DNA of 15,573 bases from BS150m-G50 sp964501185 [NCBI: uncultured Bacteroidia bacterium] (GTDB taxonomy: Bacteria > CAIWAD01 > BS150m-G50): NCBI GenBank assembly GCA_964501185.1, contig CAZCRT010000050.1, positions 1 to 15,573 on the forward strand. The letters are read 5' to 3'. Position numbers and translations under genes: made by a program. Below, piece by piece: positions 7,595-15,573 of this stretch. The notes under the pieces were generated by a model. That model saw only the letters and a program-made list of their open reading frames with translations. It was not told the origin of the DNA and did no database searches. Numbering within the stretch: position 1 is the first letter of the stretch; the number at the start of each line of letters is the position of its first letter.

Positions 7595-10500
7595 CTATTT
7601 CACCATCGGTGTTGCGGGACGCATTCCCCGCTCCAGATCGATGATTGTGGGAGCAGTGCCGGTAACACGGTTATTCAACCAGGTTACCTGGAAGAAACCA
7701 CTCGCAACTTCACCTGACTGGAAACCGTAATTCGATTGTGTAACTGTTGCAACGAAATCCCAGGGGCCCTGCGGCTGAGCTGACTGATAGATGTTGTAGC
7801 TGTCAGCTTCAGCTATCGGGCTCCAGTAAAGCTGCATGGTGTCACCGGTTATCCAGGAAATCTGCAGATCTGTGATCGGATCGGGTGCTGTCTGCAGCAC
7901 GCCATTGAGGCAGATATCATCCAGGTACCAGTACCAGTCATATTCCGCTTCATATTCGAACATGAAACGTACCTGCTCTTCACCTGCCGCCCAGCTGGTA
8001 ATATCGACCAGCTCGTCAGTGATGATTTCGACATCACCATATTCCCCGGAGTCCCATTGTGCAAGCATGACACTCCAGGTTGCACCACCATCGATGGAAC
8101 CCCATACTGTGGCCAGAGTCCAGGAACCAGTATATCCCATCCGAAGATTCTGCCAGAAACCAAATTCCAGTGTGGCCTGGTTACTGCAGTCAAATACCGG
8201 GCTGATCAGTCCGGAGTGCTCAATCACACCGTAGTTGCTGTACATGATACCGGCGACATAGCCCTGTTCAGCATTCTGGAATAATTCCCAGCTGTTACCT
8301 TCGCCCCAGTCTTCCACCGTCCAGTCTTCGAAATCAGCGGTTCCCCAGTCCTGGCAGTATTCGATGCCATGCGGGGCTTCGATGACAAATGAATAGATTT
8401 CGCTGGTTGAGAAGTTTCCATTATCACTGTTGTCCTCAGCCAGTATCCAGTACTCAATCAATGTGCCGATCGCTGCCGGGCCGGGGATAGCTGCGCTGCA
8501 GTCACCCGGTGTATCGGTCAGGGGTATAGAGTTCCAGGCTGCACCGTTGAAACGATACTCCACTTCAGCAGTCAGCCCGGAGGGGTCATGCAGGATAGCA
8601 TTCACAATCCAGGGCCCCGCAGCGTTATCGTTGTCAACCAGTGGTGTATGGAAGATTACCGGTGGATTGGTGTCCGGTGGAAAACCGACCGGCGGGAAGG
8701 AGACCAGGTCGATCCAGGCACAGTTTTCACCACCACCACCGCTGCCATCCCGGGAGAAGTTCCAGCTCAACTGATGGCTTCCTGCAGTCAACGGTACGAC
8801 TACTTCCTGCCAGTTGCCCAGGCCTGACCAGCTGTCAAATTCAGTACCATCGACTGAGAACTGCAACCGGTCGCTGCCGCTTTGTGATGAGGTCTTCACC
8901 CGGAAGCTGATGTCATGGTCCATAGACTGAATAACCTGCACATACAGCTCGCTCTGCGCATCGTTTCCGATAACACCGGAGCGGGCACAGAACACACCTT
9001 CAAAAGGATCCTCGGTTACGATTGTCCAGGGAACATCACCGGCCATTTCCCAGGGGGCGCCTGTGAAGTCCCCGCTTTCAAAACCGTCTTCTATATGGCC
9101 GACACCGAGATAGAACAGCTCTTCTTCGAAGTAGTAATCTCCAGACAACTCGAGCAACAGCTGTGCGGCATGACCGATCGGGGTTTCAGCAGCCATGGTT
9201 ATGCCGAAGATCAGCGATCCCTCCATTTCAGGATCGATATCCGGCAGGGGGCAATCAGCGATGTCAATAGTGGTAAACTCATCGCTGCTCGAAAGCAGTG
9301 CGTTGATATCCTCCGCCGAGCCACTGCCTGTGTTAAGGAGCGCTATTTCCAGCTCTACCGATTCACCCGGTTCCAGGACACCATTATTGCCGTCAATGAT
9401 GATGATACCTGATATTGCCAGCACAGGTGCGTAAACAGTGAGTATAAAACTGGACTCCCACATCTCCCGGCCATCAGCTGCCTGCAGGGTGAAGAGGACG
9501 GTGTGCCCATCCGGAGTTTCAGGAGAGACAGCAAGCTGGAATCCTGCTTCAACGGTGGCGGTTTCACCAGCTTCGATGTCTCCGTAGAATTCCTCTGCAT
9601 CGATCAGAGTTACATACTGGTCATCAGTCAGCAGTGTGACATTGACATCTTCAGCCATTGCTACACCGAGATTCAACACAACCAGTGAAAGCCAGGGCTC
9701 TTCCCCCGGATTCAACTGTGCGTTGATGTCCATGACAAAGCATTCATCGAAAATTACATAGGGACCTTCCGGGGGGATGATGTTGACTTCACCCTGATAT
9801 GTAGTGTGATTGTAGGCAGTGATGGTCAGGGTCAGGGTAGCGCCTACAGCGGGAGATTCCAGCAGGGTGATGGTGGCGTTGCCGCCGGCACCGGTCAGGG
9901 CGCTGCCATAAAAAATCCCGTCACCGTAAAGGGAGCAGAGTGCCCCTTCTGTGCCGGTAACAGTAACATCATAGCTCGGCATGACGCTCATCATGGCACC
10001 GGTATGCAGAACCGTGAGCTCCGCTGGTGAATCTGTACATACTATCAGACTGGGATCACCAAAGATGGTCCAGGTCAGGAATTCATTGATACCACCAGCC
10101 CCGTAATCATCGATCATCTGCATTGAGCCATTATAGCAGAGACCGCCGTAGCTGTGTTTTTCATCTGCGACCAGCAGGTCGTTGAACTCATCCTGCCCAC
10201 TCATCGGTGGATTCCAGGACATGTTGATGGTAGAAGCATACATGGCGATGGCGCCGGTTGGCTGGTCAACATCTGTCGCCCGCAACCAGGCTTCAGCGAA
10301 GCAGGTTGTACCGACAAACTGCCCGTTGACACAGGCGACACTCTGGATGAAGGGGAGCATGTTATCGTTAACCAGGGTGTTGACATGACTGTTACTGAAG
10401 CCGGTGCTTCCCCAGCTGGTGGTCGAACCATGCCCGCAGTAGTTGATAATTGAACGCCCTTCGTTCAACCCGTTCGCCACCATATCAGCAGTCCCGCTGG

Positions 10501-11740
10501 GATCATAGATCTGGTCCACTTCGGTATAGGTGTAAGCCAGCAGCAGGTCGCGAATATTGTCTACATGTTCGTTGTCATATTCCCCGTCGTCTCCCGGCCC
10601 CTGATTGGAAGCAACCCCCATACCCTGATGGTGCCATGGAAGTGCTGTTGCATCCCGTTCATACTCGACCGAACGCTCCACCATGGTGGCAATCTGGCCG
10701 GGTGTTTCGCCGCAAAACCTGCCCACGAAGATATCGGGATAGGAGTCAGCACCATCCAGCAGGGAGAGGCTGGGATCAGAAGCACCACCGGCTGCGCTGA
10801 GATAGGGGACATCCTCAGCGTCACCCACCAGTAGCAGGAAGGTCAGGCCCTGATTATCATAGTAATCCTGAACATAGCTCAACAGCTGACTGCCGGTGTT
10901 ACCAACCTCTGAGAGATTGACTATCTCGGTGGGAATACCTTTCTGTAATTTCCACTCAACCAGCGGCAGCATGGTATCGTAAAACGAATCATGAGCGATG
11001 ATCAGCAGTGCGCCCTGTTCTTCCAGCGGTTCATAGCGCTCCATATTATCGAAGTTGATAAAATGCCGCTGATAAACTGTATGGAATTCATCATCAACAA
11101 TCGCCGGTAGTGTTGCCCGCTCAATCTGATTTTCACCCGAGCGACCGCCCGTGGTTACCTGAACGATGATCTGATGGTAGACACGCAGAACATTCTCCTG
11201 TGGCAACCACTGGAAGGGCTGAAAACGAACCACCTGGCCACGGAAATCACGCAGGATGTAGGGTGTGCCGAGTTCGGTCTGAACAACCGGGAATGGTGTA
11301 CTCCGGTATGTAGATCCGAATGTGTAGGGGACTGTTGCCGGATCGATATCACGGGTCAGATTGCCTTTAGAGGGTTCCGGTTGCAGTCCGGGAAAATCTG
11401 TGTATTCCAGCTGCAGGATCTCGAGAGTGCTGCTGCCGGCGTCAGGCAGGACAATGCTGGCGGTCAGGTAGGGAAGGGCGGGAGCGCCGGCTTCCAGAAA
11501 GCGTGGCTGGCCTTCCAGGCTGATGGAATGATATGTCCCATCATTGATTGTCAGCTCTTCACTATCGAATGAGCCGATAGTGCACTGGAGGACGGTGTTG
11601 CCTCTGTTGCCGTCAATCGAAGTAATCGAGTTTACCGTCTCACTGTCGATGATGTAGCTGGCAGCCAAGGCGGTGGTTGCAACGAGAAGTGTTGCCACCA
11701 TGACCATGGTTGTGTAAAGAGAATAAAAGTTTCTACGCAT
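7595..11740 (-). CDS. Secreted C25 (gingipain-type) cysteine peptidase with jelly-roll and FN3 modules
   Basis: A 1381-residue exported protease. Signal peptide 1-27 (MRRNFYSLYTTMVMVATLLV, then ATTALAA); C25 propeptide about 28-230; catalytic domain about 231-568 with INYCGHGS (His437) and SVACVNG (Cys470) plus CFAEAWLRA, INMSW, GQDEF and FGDPS segments; Ig-like domain about 569-656; two CARDB-like sandwiches (about 660-772 and 773-878, both with N-x-x-LxPGE motifs); a jelly-roll module opening with DGFESGDF (about 882-1017); an Ig/FN3-like module about 1020-1122; a second, MAM-like jelly roll about 1123-1282; an FN3-like domain about 1285-1355; and a 26-residue tail. The frame extends 44 codons further upstream, but AAGGAG eight bases before the ATG at 11740 and the signal peptide starting there decide the start. 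It probably heads a two-gene operon with the paralogue 128 bp downstream. The beta modules likely bind substrate or the cell surface. Confidence 0.93.
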   Translation of the reverse strand: MRRNFYSLYTTMVMVATLLVATTALAASYIIDSETVNSITSIDGNRGNTVLQCTIGSFDSEELTINDGTYHSISLEGQPRFLEAGAPALPYLTASIVLPDAGSSTLEILQLEYTDFPGLQPEPSKGNLTRDIDPATVPYTFGSTYRSTPFPVVQTELGTPYILRDFRGQVVRFQPFQWLPQENVLRVYHQIIVQVTTGGRSGENQIERATLPAIVDDEFHTVYQRHFINFDNMERYEPLEEQGALLIIAHDSFYDTMLPLVEWKLQKGIPTEIVNLSEVGNTGSQLLSYVQDYYDNQGLTFLLLVGDAEDVPYLSAAGGASDPSLSLLDGADSYPDIFVGRFCGETPGQIATMVERSVEYERDATALPWHHQGMGVASNQGPGDDGEYDNEHVDNIRDLLLAYTYTEVDQIYDPSGTADMVANGLNEGRSIINYCGHGSTTSWGSTGFSNSHVNTLVNDNMLPFIQSVACVNGQFVGTTCFAEAWLRATDVDQPTGAIAMYASTINMSWNPPMSGQDEFNDLLVADEKHSYGGLCYNGSMQMIDDYGAGGINEFLTWTIFGDPSLIVCTDSPAELTVLHTGAMMSVMPSYDVTVTGTEGALCSLYGDGIFYGSALTGAGGNATITLLESPAVGATLTLTITAYNHTTYQGEVNIIPPEGPYVIFDECFVMDINAQLNPGEEPWLSLVVLNLGVAMAEDVNVTLLTDDQYVTLIDAEEFYGDIEAGETATVEAGFQLAVSPETPDGHTVLFTLQAADGREMWESSFILTVYAPVLAISGIIIIDGNNGVLEPGESVELEIALLNTGSGSAEDINALLSSSDEFTTIDIADCPLPDIDPEMEGSLIFGITMAAETPIGHAAQLLLELSGDYYFEEELFYLGVGHIEDGFESGDFTGAPWEMAGDVPWTIVTEDPFEGVFCARSGVIGNDAQSELYVQVIQSMDHDISFRVKTSSQSGSDRLQFSVDGTEFDSWSGLGNWQEVVVPLTAGSHQLSWNFSRDGSGGGGENCAWIDLVSFPPVGFPPDTNPPVIFHTPLVDNDNAAGPWIVNAILHDPSGLTAEVEYRFNGAAWNSIPLTDTPGDCSAAIPGPAAIGTLIEYWILAEDNSDNGNFSTSEIYSFVIEAPHGIEYCQDWGTADFEDWTVEDWGEGNSWELFQNAEQGYVAGIMYSNYGVIEHSGLISPVFDCSNQATLEFGFWQNLRMGYTGSWTLATVWGSIDGGATWSVMLAQWDSGEYGDVEIITDELVDITSWAAGEEQVRFMFEYEAEYDWYWYLDDICLNGVLQTAPDPITDLQISWITGDTMQLYWSPIAEADSYNIYQSAQPQGPWDFVATVTQSNYGFQSGEVASGFFQVTWLNNRVTGTAPTIIDLERGMRPATPMVK

Positions 11741-11815
11741 ATCAGTCTCCTTGATGGGGAAGCAGAACTCCGTTGTCAGGTCCTGCAAAGTTGGAACACC
11801 CATAAATATCGCACT

Positions 11816-11821
11816 ATTATA
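11816..11821 (-). promoter_or_regulatory. -10 box of the C25 peptidase genes
   Basis: The minus strand reads GGTATAATAG, a perfect sigma-70 -10 hexamer, about 75 bp upstream of the first peptidase start, in an AT-rich stretch containing a T6 run. No good -35 hexamer is present at the usual distance, so strength and regulation cannot be read from the sequence. Confidence 0.5.
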
Positions 11822-12047
11822 CCTATTAATAGCAAAAAACATGCCGGAATGAAAACAGTGCCTGTACTGCAAATGGGCATATGCAGACGGTACATATCTG
11901 TCACTGGTGGTTTATTTATGGCAAGTTGTCCGGACTTTATGTTCAGAATCATTACAGGAGCGGGGGAATTCTAACAGCAGACAGATGGGCAGTCATTGCA
12001 GCCTGACACAATGTCATTTACCCAACGCAAGATTGTGACTACATGTT

Positions 12048-12062
12048 ATCACTGATAGTGAT
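12048..12062. repeat. Short palindrome ATCACT-GAT-AGTGAT
   Basis: A perfect 6-bp dyad around three bases in the intergenic region. It also contains TATCA-C-TGATA, a dyad similar to the core of TetR-family operators. Binding is speculative. Confidence 0.4.
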
Positions 12063-12240
12063 TTCTACCTCAAGTGGCAGTTGACTCTGAGAGCTGGTGT
12101 AATTACTTTCTAACAAACAGTATTCTTGCCCCTTCGGCGCAAGGTAAATAGACCCTTCTCCAAATGCTGAAAGCCTATCTCTGTCGAGGTCTTCCAGAGA
12201 CCACTGGAGCCGCAATGAAATATACATATACTCCAATAAT

Positions 12241-12251
12241 CCCCCCCCCCC
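12241..12251. repeat. C11 homopolymer tract
   Basis: Eleven consecutive C residues about 120 bp upstream of the large secreted protein's start, shortly after TATACA/TATACT boxes near 12221-12232. Tracts of this length are prone to slippage during replication and are also a known source of assembly error. Confidence 0.85.
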
Positions 12252-12371
12252 AGATTCTCGAAAAGTGAATCTGCTTCCCCGGACGAACCTCCTTAATGAA
12301 CATTCCCGTTCTGTCAGACTTGCGTTAAAGCCACCGGGCAGGTTGGAAGAGTTCTGAAATATGGGGGAGTT

Positions 12372-15300
12372 ATGTACTTGCACAGATGGTATTTATGGCT
12401 GGTTCTGATCCTGAGTGTGTACTGCACAGGTTCCGTGATAGCAGAGCAATTTGATATTGTAAACACCGATCGTTACTGGATAGAGGGAGTTCCGGGAATA
12501 GGTGAAGGGAATGGGAACTACCTGGATAACTCTGATCCACCCGAAATGCTGATGCTGCTGTCAGGATGGTTTGAGTGGGGTGCTCATGAGGACGACGATA
12601 TCAGCGATCGAGACGACTACAATTCGATGTTTGGCACTGTAAACACCTTATGGATGCGTCCTCATCATTTACTTGAGACTGAGTATTTGGATCTAGACCT
12701 CCACCAGGATCCACAGTATCCAAAGCGCTATATTGTATACATTGGTGGGTGGAATCCAGTGCCACCAGATCCTAGCGATTTTTGCTGGTTCCCGGACGAG
12801 CCAGAGGACTATATATGGGATGGTTGGAACAATCGAGGCAGTGAATACTGGCAATACTGGTATGATCACATTGTGGAATATACAAATACTGTAAGGCAGA
12901 CAGTAACTGAAAGCATGTATACCCTTTTGCAGGAAATTGATGAAGATTACATCCTCGGCTGGTATACGGTAGACGAACCAAATCCAGATAAAATCCCACA
13001 AGGATTCTTTCGAATTTACAATGATGCCATTCGTGATGCTGAAACCGCCAATGGTATTAACACAAGCTTGCCGATTTTCTGTACTATTAACAAGCTTAAG
13101 TATTGTGATGATGATGAGTACGAGAATCTAGATAGGTATGTTGGAGACGCGGATGAAGGAGTAGACGTTGTATGTGTTGATAAGTATCCATTCTACAATT
13201 TGAAGGATCTACCGATTTTAGAGAATTCTAATGGTGATCTGGAATCGAGAGGATTCGGATATGAGGTGTATTTCCCTGAATTTAACGTCCTGTCTGTACC
13301 TGGTTATGATGATTGCTCCTACGAAAACAGGTCTCCAAAGAGTCGTGATATGTCATCCTGGATAATGCAAATCCGCGACCAGTTGGAAGTCTGGGAGCGG
13401 GATCTTCCAATAATCTCCATTCCTCAAGGAAGTGCTCATAAAAATGGAGGCTCGGTCTTTCGCCATTCAGATGAAAATTATAAGTATTCAGCATATCATC
13501 GTGCGCCAAGCTATGCTGAGCTACGTCATCAAGTGTTTTCTGCTTTAGCGTGTGGTGCAACAGGATTTTTACCCTGGGCATCGTATATGTGTTTTAATCC
13601 GAATCCACCAGGAGTGAGTTGGGGAAGAACACCACACTCATCTTTCTGGCATAGTTCTAACTGGTATGCGGACGTGGATCCGCAGTCGGGAGATACATTG
13701 GCCTATTACCTAGAGAATGGCTGTCGCTACCTCCCCAATATTGCTGAAGCACTGGAAGATGTTGATCTGATTGCGGATGTGGAGACCTTCTATAATGACG
13801 AAGAAGAACAGATGTTCGGCAATTACAAGACCTTGTTTGAGGAAGTAGAGTCATACGCTCAGCTTATGATACAAGGCGAGTATTTGGACGAATACCTTAC
13901 ATGGGAAATCACTGATGTGACTGGCAATGGTGCTTCAGACGAGACAGATCTCAATACGATGTTCATTCAGTATGATGAGGATTACTATCTTTTTGCGGTA
14001 AACAGTTGCAAGCCTGATGGCGATACTTACCATATCCCCGCAATTTATGTCCGCTTCCATATGGACCTAACTTCAGAAATGGACTGCTTTAACAGTGCTT
14101 ATCTGCTTGATCCGTACCAGTACGAAGAATCCTCGAGCTTTCCTGATTTAGATGAAAGCAATAACGAACCGATTTCATTTATACATGATGGTGATATTGC
14201 ACATTTCGATGTCCATTTTGAACCTGGAGAAGTGCATGTATACAGATTCTCAACTGGCATTCGATGGGAAGGCCCTACTCCACAAATCCCCACATTACAG
14301 GTAGCGATAAATCAAACCTGTGATGGTGACACTCTTTTTATTCATCAGGATGTGACGGAGTCATTTCAAGTTTCCGGTAACAGGGTGTTAGTTGGAGTTG
14401 GTTCACCACCCCCAACTCTGACAAATAGTAACGAGTACAACCTCTGTAGAATAACAGACTACCCACAGGGTGGAGGTCCAGGCGTTGAATTGATCAACCT
14501 TAGACTCTCCGGTGATCATAATGGCGTTAACTTGATCGAAAACGGCGGTGACCTGGTCTTGATAGACTGCATCCTTGATGGATCATCAGCTGGGGGCATA
14601 ACCGGCATTATCAACAACGATCTGATGTCTGCGTACCGCACCGATTTCATCAATTGTGATACCGGTATCAGCGGTTATGGTGAGGAACTGAACCTGTTTG
14701 GCTGTGAGTTCCTGGGAAATGAGGGTGTTCCAGGTGAAGCTGCCATAAGCTGTGCCAGCAGTAATCCAATGCAGGTACTTCTGGACAATGACCCTGAGAC
14801 AAACAGAGAGTGCATGGTTAAGGATTATCCTACAGCACTTAACATTGTTTGCGCTGACCAGGAAGGTGAGAATGAGATTACAATCAGAAACACGCAGATA
14901 CTCAGAGAAACCGATAATACAGAGGTGGTTTTCATCGATGGTTATGAAAGCCAGCTGATTGATGTTCTGGTTGAAAACAGTCTACTTCACCTTGGATATG
15001 GTACAACAATTGCATGCGATGAGCTCAGGATAACAGGCTCTACTTTAGTAGAGCACGGGATTGGTTTAACAGGGAATCAGTTCACGATTGAACACAGCAT
15101 CATGCCTGAATCTTCAACTGATTATTCATCGGCAACAATTGTGAATTGCTTCTTCCAGGGTGATGGCGACCCCAAGTTCGTAGACCCTGACAACAGCAAC
15201 TTCAGCCTCAAATGGGACAGTCCCTGCCTTGATGCCGGGTCCCCTGACCCAGACTTGCGAGACCAGGACCATACGCAGAACGACATCGGGTATACGCGCA

Positions 15301-15573
15301 TTTACCGCGAAGTAGATCTGGTTACCGAGGTTGAGGACTACACACAGATGGAAAAGGGTGTCTACTTTGCAGAAGAATCGGTTGATCCAAAGGGTTTCCA
15401 CCTTCCTTCAGGGTCGGTGCTGTTGCTGGGGTCCGGAGTCAATGTGACTGTTGACGCTGTTAACGAGGAGGTTATGCTGGGCGACCAGGAGGATGCTGAA
15501 CGGACGGTAATTACTTTCTATAATCCACTAGTAGGTCATGAACATGATCCACCCACACTAAAACGGGGTAGTT
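12372..15573 (+). CDS. Large secreted glycoside-hydrolase-like/beta-helix protein, truncated by window end
   Basis: One frame stays open from the ATG at 12372 for 1067 codons to the window edge, so the C-terminus is missing. Residues 1-24 are a signal peptide (LWLVLILSVYCTGSVIA, cleavage before EQF). Residues about 60-405 resemble TIM-barrel glycoside hydrolases of the clan-A style: LGWYTVDEP (Asp201-Glu202, likely acid/base), VDVVCVDKYPFY, LPIISIPQG, and ELRHQVFSALACGATGFLPW, a typical closing segment. A beta-sandwich region (about 470-640) and a right-handed beta-helix (about 700-950) follow, closing with FVDPDNSNF, DSPCLDAGSPD and NDIGY, a common ending of such helices. The role is probably extracellular polysaccharide binding or cleavage; substrate and exact GH family are unassigned. 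The ATG has GGGGGAG only two bases upstream, which is tight; TTG at 12378 is an alternative start. The N-terminal half is clearly AT-richer than its neighbours. Confidence 0.85.
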   Translation, partial: MYLHRWYLWLVLILSVYCTGSVIAEQFDIVNTDRYWIEGVPGIGEGNGNYLDNSDPPEMLMLLSGWFEWGAHEDDDISDRDDYNSMFGTVNTLWMRPHHLLETEYLDLDLHQDPQYPKRYIVYIGGWNPVPPDPSDFCWFPDEPEDYIWDGWNNRGSEYWQYWYDHIVEYTNTVRQTVTESMYTLLQEIDEDYILGWYTVDEPNPDKIPQGFFRIYNDAIRDAETANGINTSLPIFCTINKLKYCDDDEYENLDRYVGDADEGVDVVCVDKYPFYNLKDLPILENSNGDLESRGFGYEVYFPEFNVLSVPGYDDCSYENRSPKSRDMSSWIMQIRDQLEVWERDLPIISIPQGSAHKNGGSVFRHSDENYKYSAYHRAPSYAELRHQVFSALACGATGFLPWASYMCFNPNPPGVSWGRTPHSSFWHSSNWYADVDPQSGDTLAYYLENGCRYLPNIAEALEDVDLIADVETFYNDEEEQMFGNYKTLFEEVESYAQLMIQGEYLDEYLTWEITDVTGNGASDETDLNTMFIQYDEDYYLFAVNSCKPDGDTYHIPAIYVRFHMDLTSEMDCFNSAYLLDPYQYEESSSFPDLDESNNEPISFIHDGDIAHFDVHFEPGEVHVYRFSTGIRWEGPTPQIPTLQVAINQTCDGDTLFIHQDVTESFQVSGNRVLVGVGSPPPTLTNSNEYNLCRITDYPQGGGPGVELINLRLSGDHNGVNLIENGGDLVLIDCILDGSSAGGITGIINNDLMSAYRTDFINCDTGISGYGEELNLFGCEFLGNEGVPGEAAISCASSNPMQVLLDNDPETNRECMVKDYPTALNIVCADQEGENEITIRNTQILRETDNTEVVFIDGYESQLIDVLVENSLLHLGYGTTIACDELRITGSTLVEHGIGLTGNQFTIEHSIMPESSTDYSSATIVNCFFQGDGDPKFVDPDNSNFSLKWDSPCLDAGSPDPDLRDQDHTQNDIGYTRIYREVDLVTEVEDYTQMEKGVYFAEESVDPKGFHLPSGSVLLLGSGVNVTVDAVNEEVMLGDQEDAERTVITFYNPLVGHEHDPPTLKRGS

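Larger units (their letters stand above)
11741..12371. other. Divergent intergenic region of about 630 bp
   Basis: This region separates the peptidase pair (minus) from the large secreted protein (plus). It holds the TATAAT promoter box of the peptidases (11816-11821), a palindrome at 12048-12062, a C11 homopolymer at 12241-12251 and the GGGGGAG ribosome site of the plus-strand gene at 12363-12369. A 114-codon minus-strand frame (12039-12383) overlaps it but runs through the poly-C tract, lacks a good start context and matches nothing I recognise. No tRNA or other RNA gene is seen. Confidence 0.6.

Noticed and set aside
7215-7730. 171-codon plus-strand frame spanning the gap between the peptidases
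   Set aside because: It is antisense to the ends of both peptidase genes, with no SD and a protein lacking any recognisable motif.
11741-11872. 44-codon upstream extension of the first C25 peptidase
   Set aside because: The signal peptide begins at the ATG at 11740, which has AAGGAG eight bases before it; the extension also covers the TATAAT box.
12039-12383. 114-codon minus-strand frame in the intergenic region
   Set aside because: It crosses the C11 tract as a Gly run, overlaps the start of the plus-strand gene, has no SD at a workable distance and shows no recognisable domain.

Overview
The window is bacterial chromosomal DNA with dense, uninterrupted ORFs in the standard code, Shine-Dalgarno (SD) motifs of the AGGAG type and classical Sec signal peptides. 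The C25 (gingipain-type) peptidases with strings of Ig-like, jelly-roll, nidogen-like and FN3-like modules, together with a very large secreted glycosidase-like/beta-helix protein, resemble the secretomes of uncultivated lineages around the FCB superphylum (for example Cloacimonadota, Fermentibacterota or KSB1-type bacteria). That placement is an inference from protein style, not from a marker gene. A sampled line in the peptidase region is about 57% GC; a sampled line in the right-hand gene is about one third GC.

Layout. (1) 138-1801, minus strand: a small secreted protein with a hydrophobic C-terminal tail sits 49 bp downstream of a DUF4105/Lnb_N membrane-protein gene whose frame is broken by one extra base near 1621-1640. 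(2) 1802-2080: a divergent intergenic region with three successive hairpins and an 18-nt match to half of an FRT site. (3) 2081-3124, plus: a membrane-anchored PilZ protein, a likely c-di-GMP receptor. (4) 3183-3740, minus: rfbC/rmlC (dTDP-4-dehydrorhamnose 3,5-epimerase), without other rhamnose genes. (5) 3813-3847: a strong intrinsic terminator for the minus-strand peptidase pair. (6) 3978-11740, minus: two tandem paralogous C25 cysteine peptidases, each with a signal peptide, a propeptide, a catalytic domain with the His/Cys dyad and a different set of beta-sandwich modules before a shared FN3-like end. (7) 11741-12371: a divergent intergenic region with a perfect TATAAT box for the peptidases, a palindrome and an 11-C homopolymer. 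(8) 12372 to the window edge, plus: a reading frame of more than 1067 codons that runs off the window. It encodes a signal peptide, a TIM-barrel glycoside-hydrolase-like domain with a GWYTVDEP motif and a right-handed beta-helix region.

Taken together the window is mainly an exported-protein locus: two secreted proteases and a secreted glycosidase-like protein probably act outside the cell on protein and polysaccharide, while the PilZ protein and RmlC link to surface regulation and glycan synthesis. No mobile element, tRNA, rRNA or CRISPR array was seen. The points most worth a second look are the module-swapped peptidase pair, the composition shift and poly-C tract at the glycosidase-like gene, the frameshifted DUF4105 gene and the hairpin cluster upstream of the PilZ gene.
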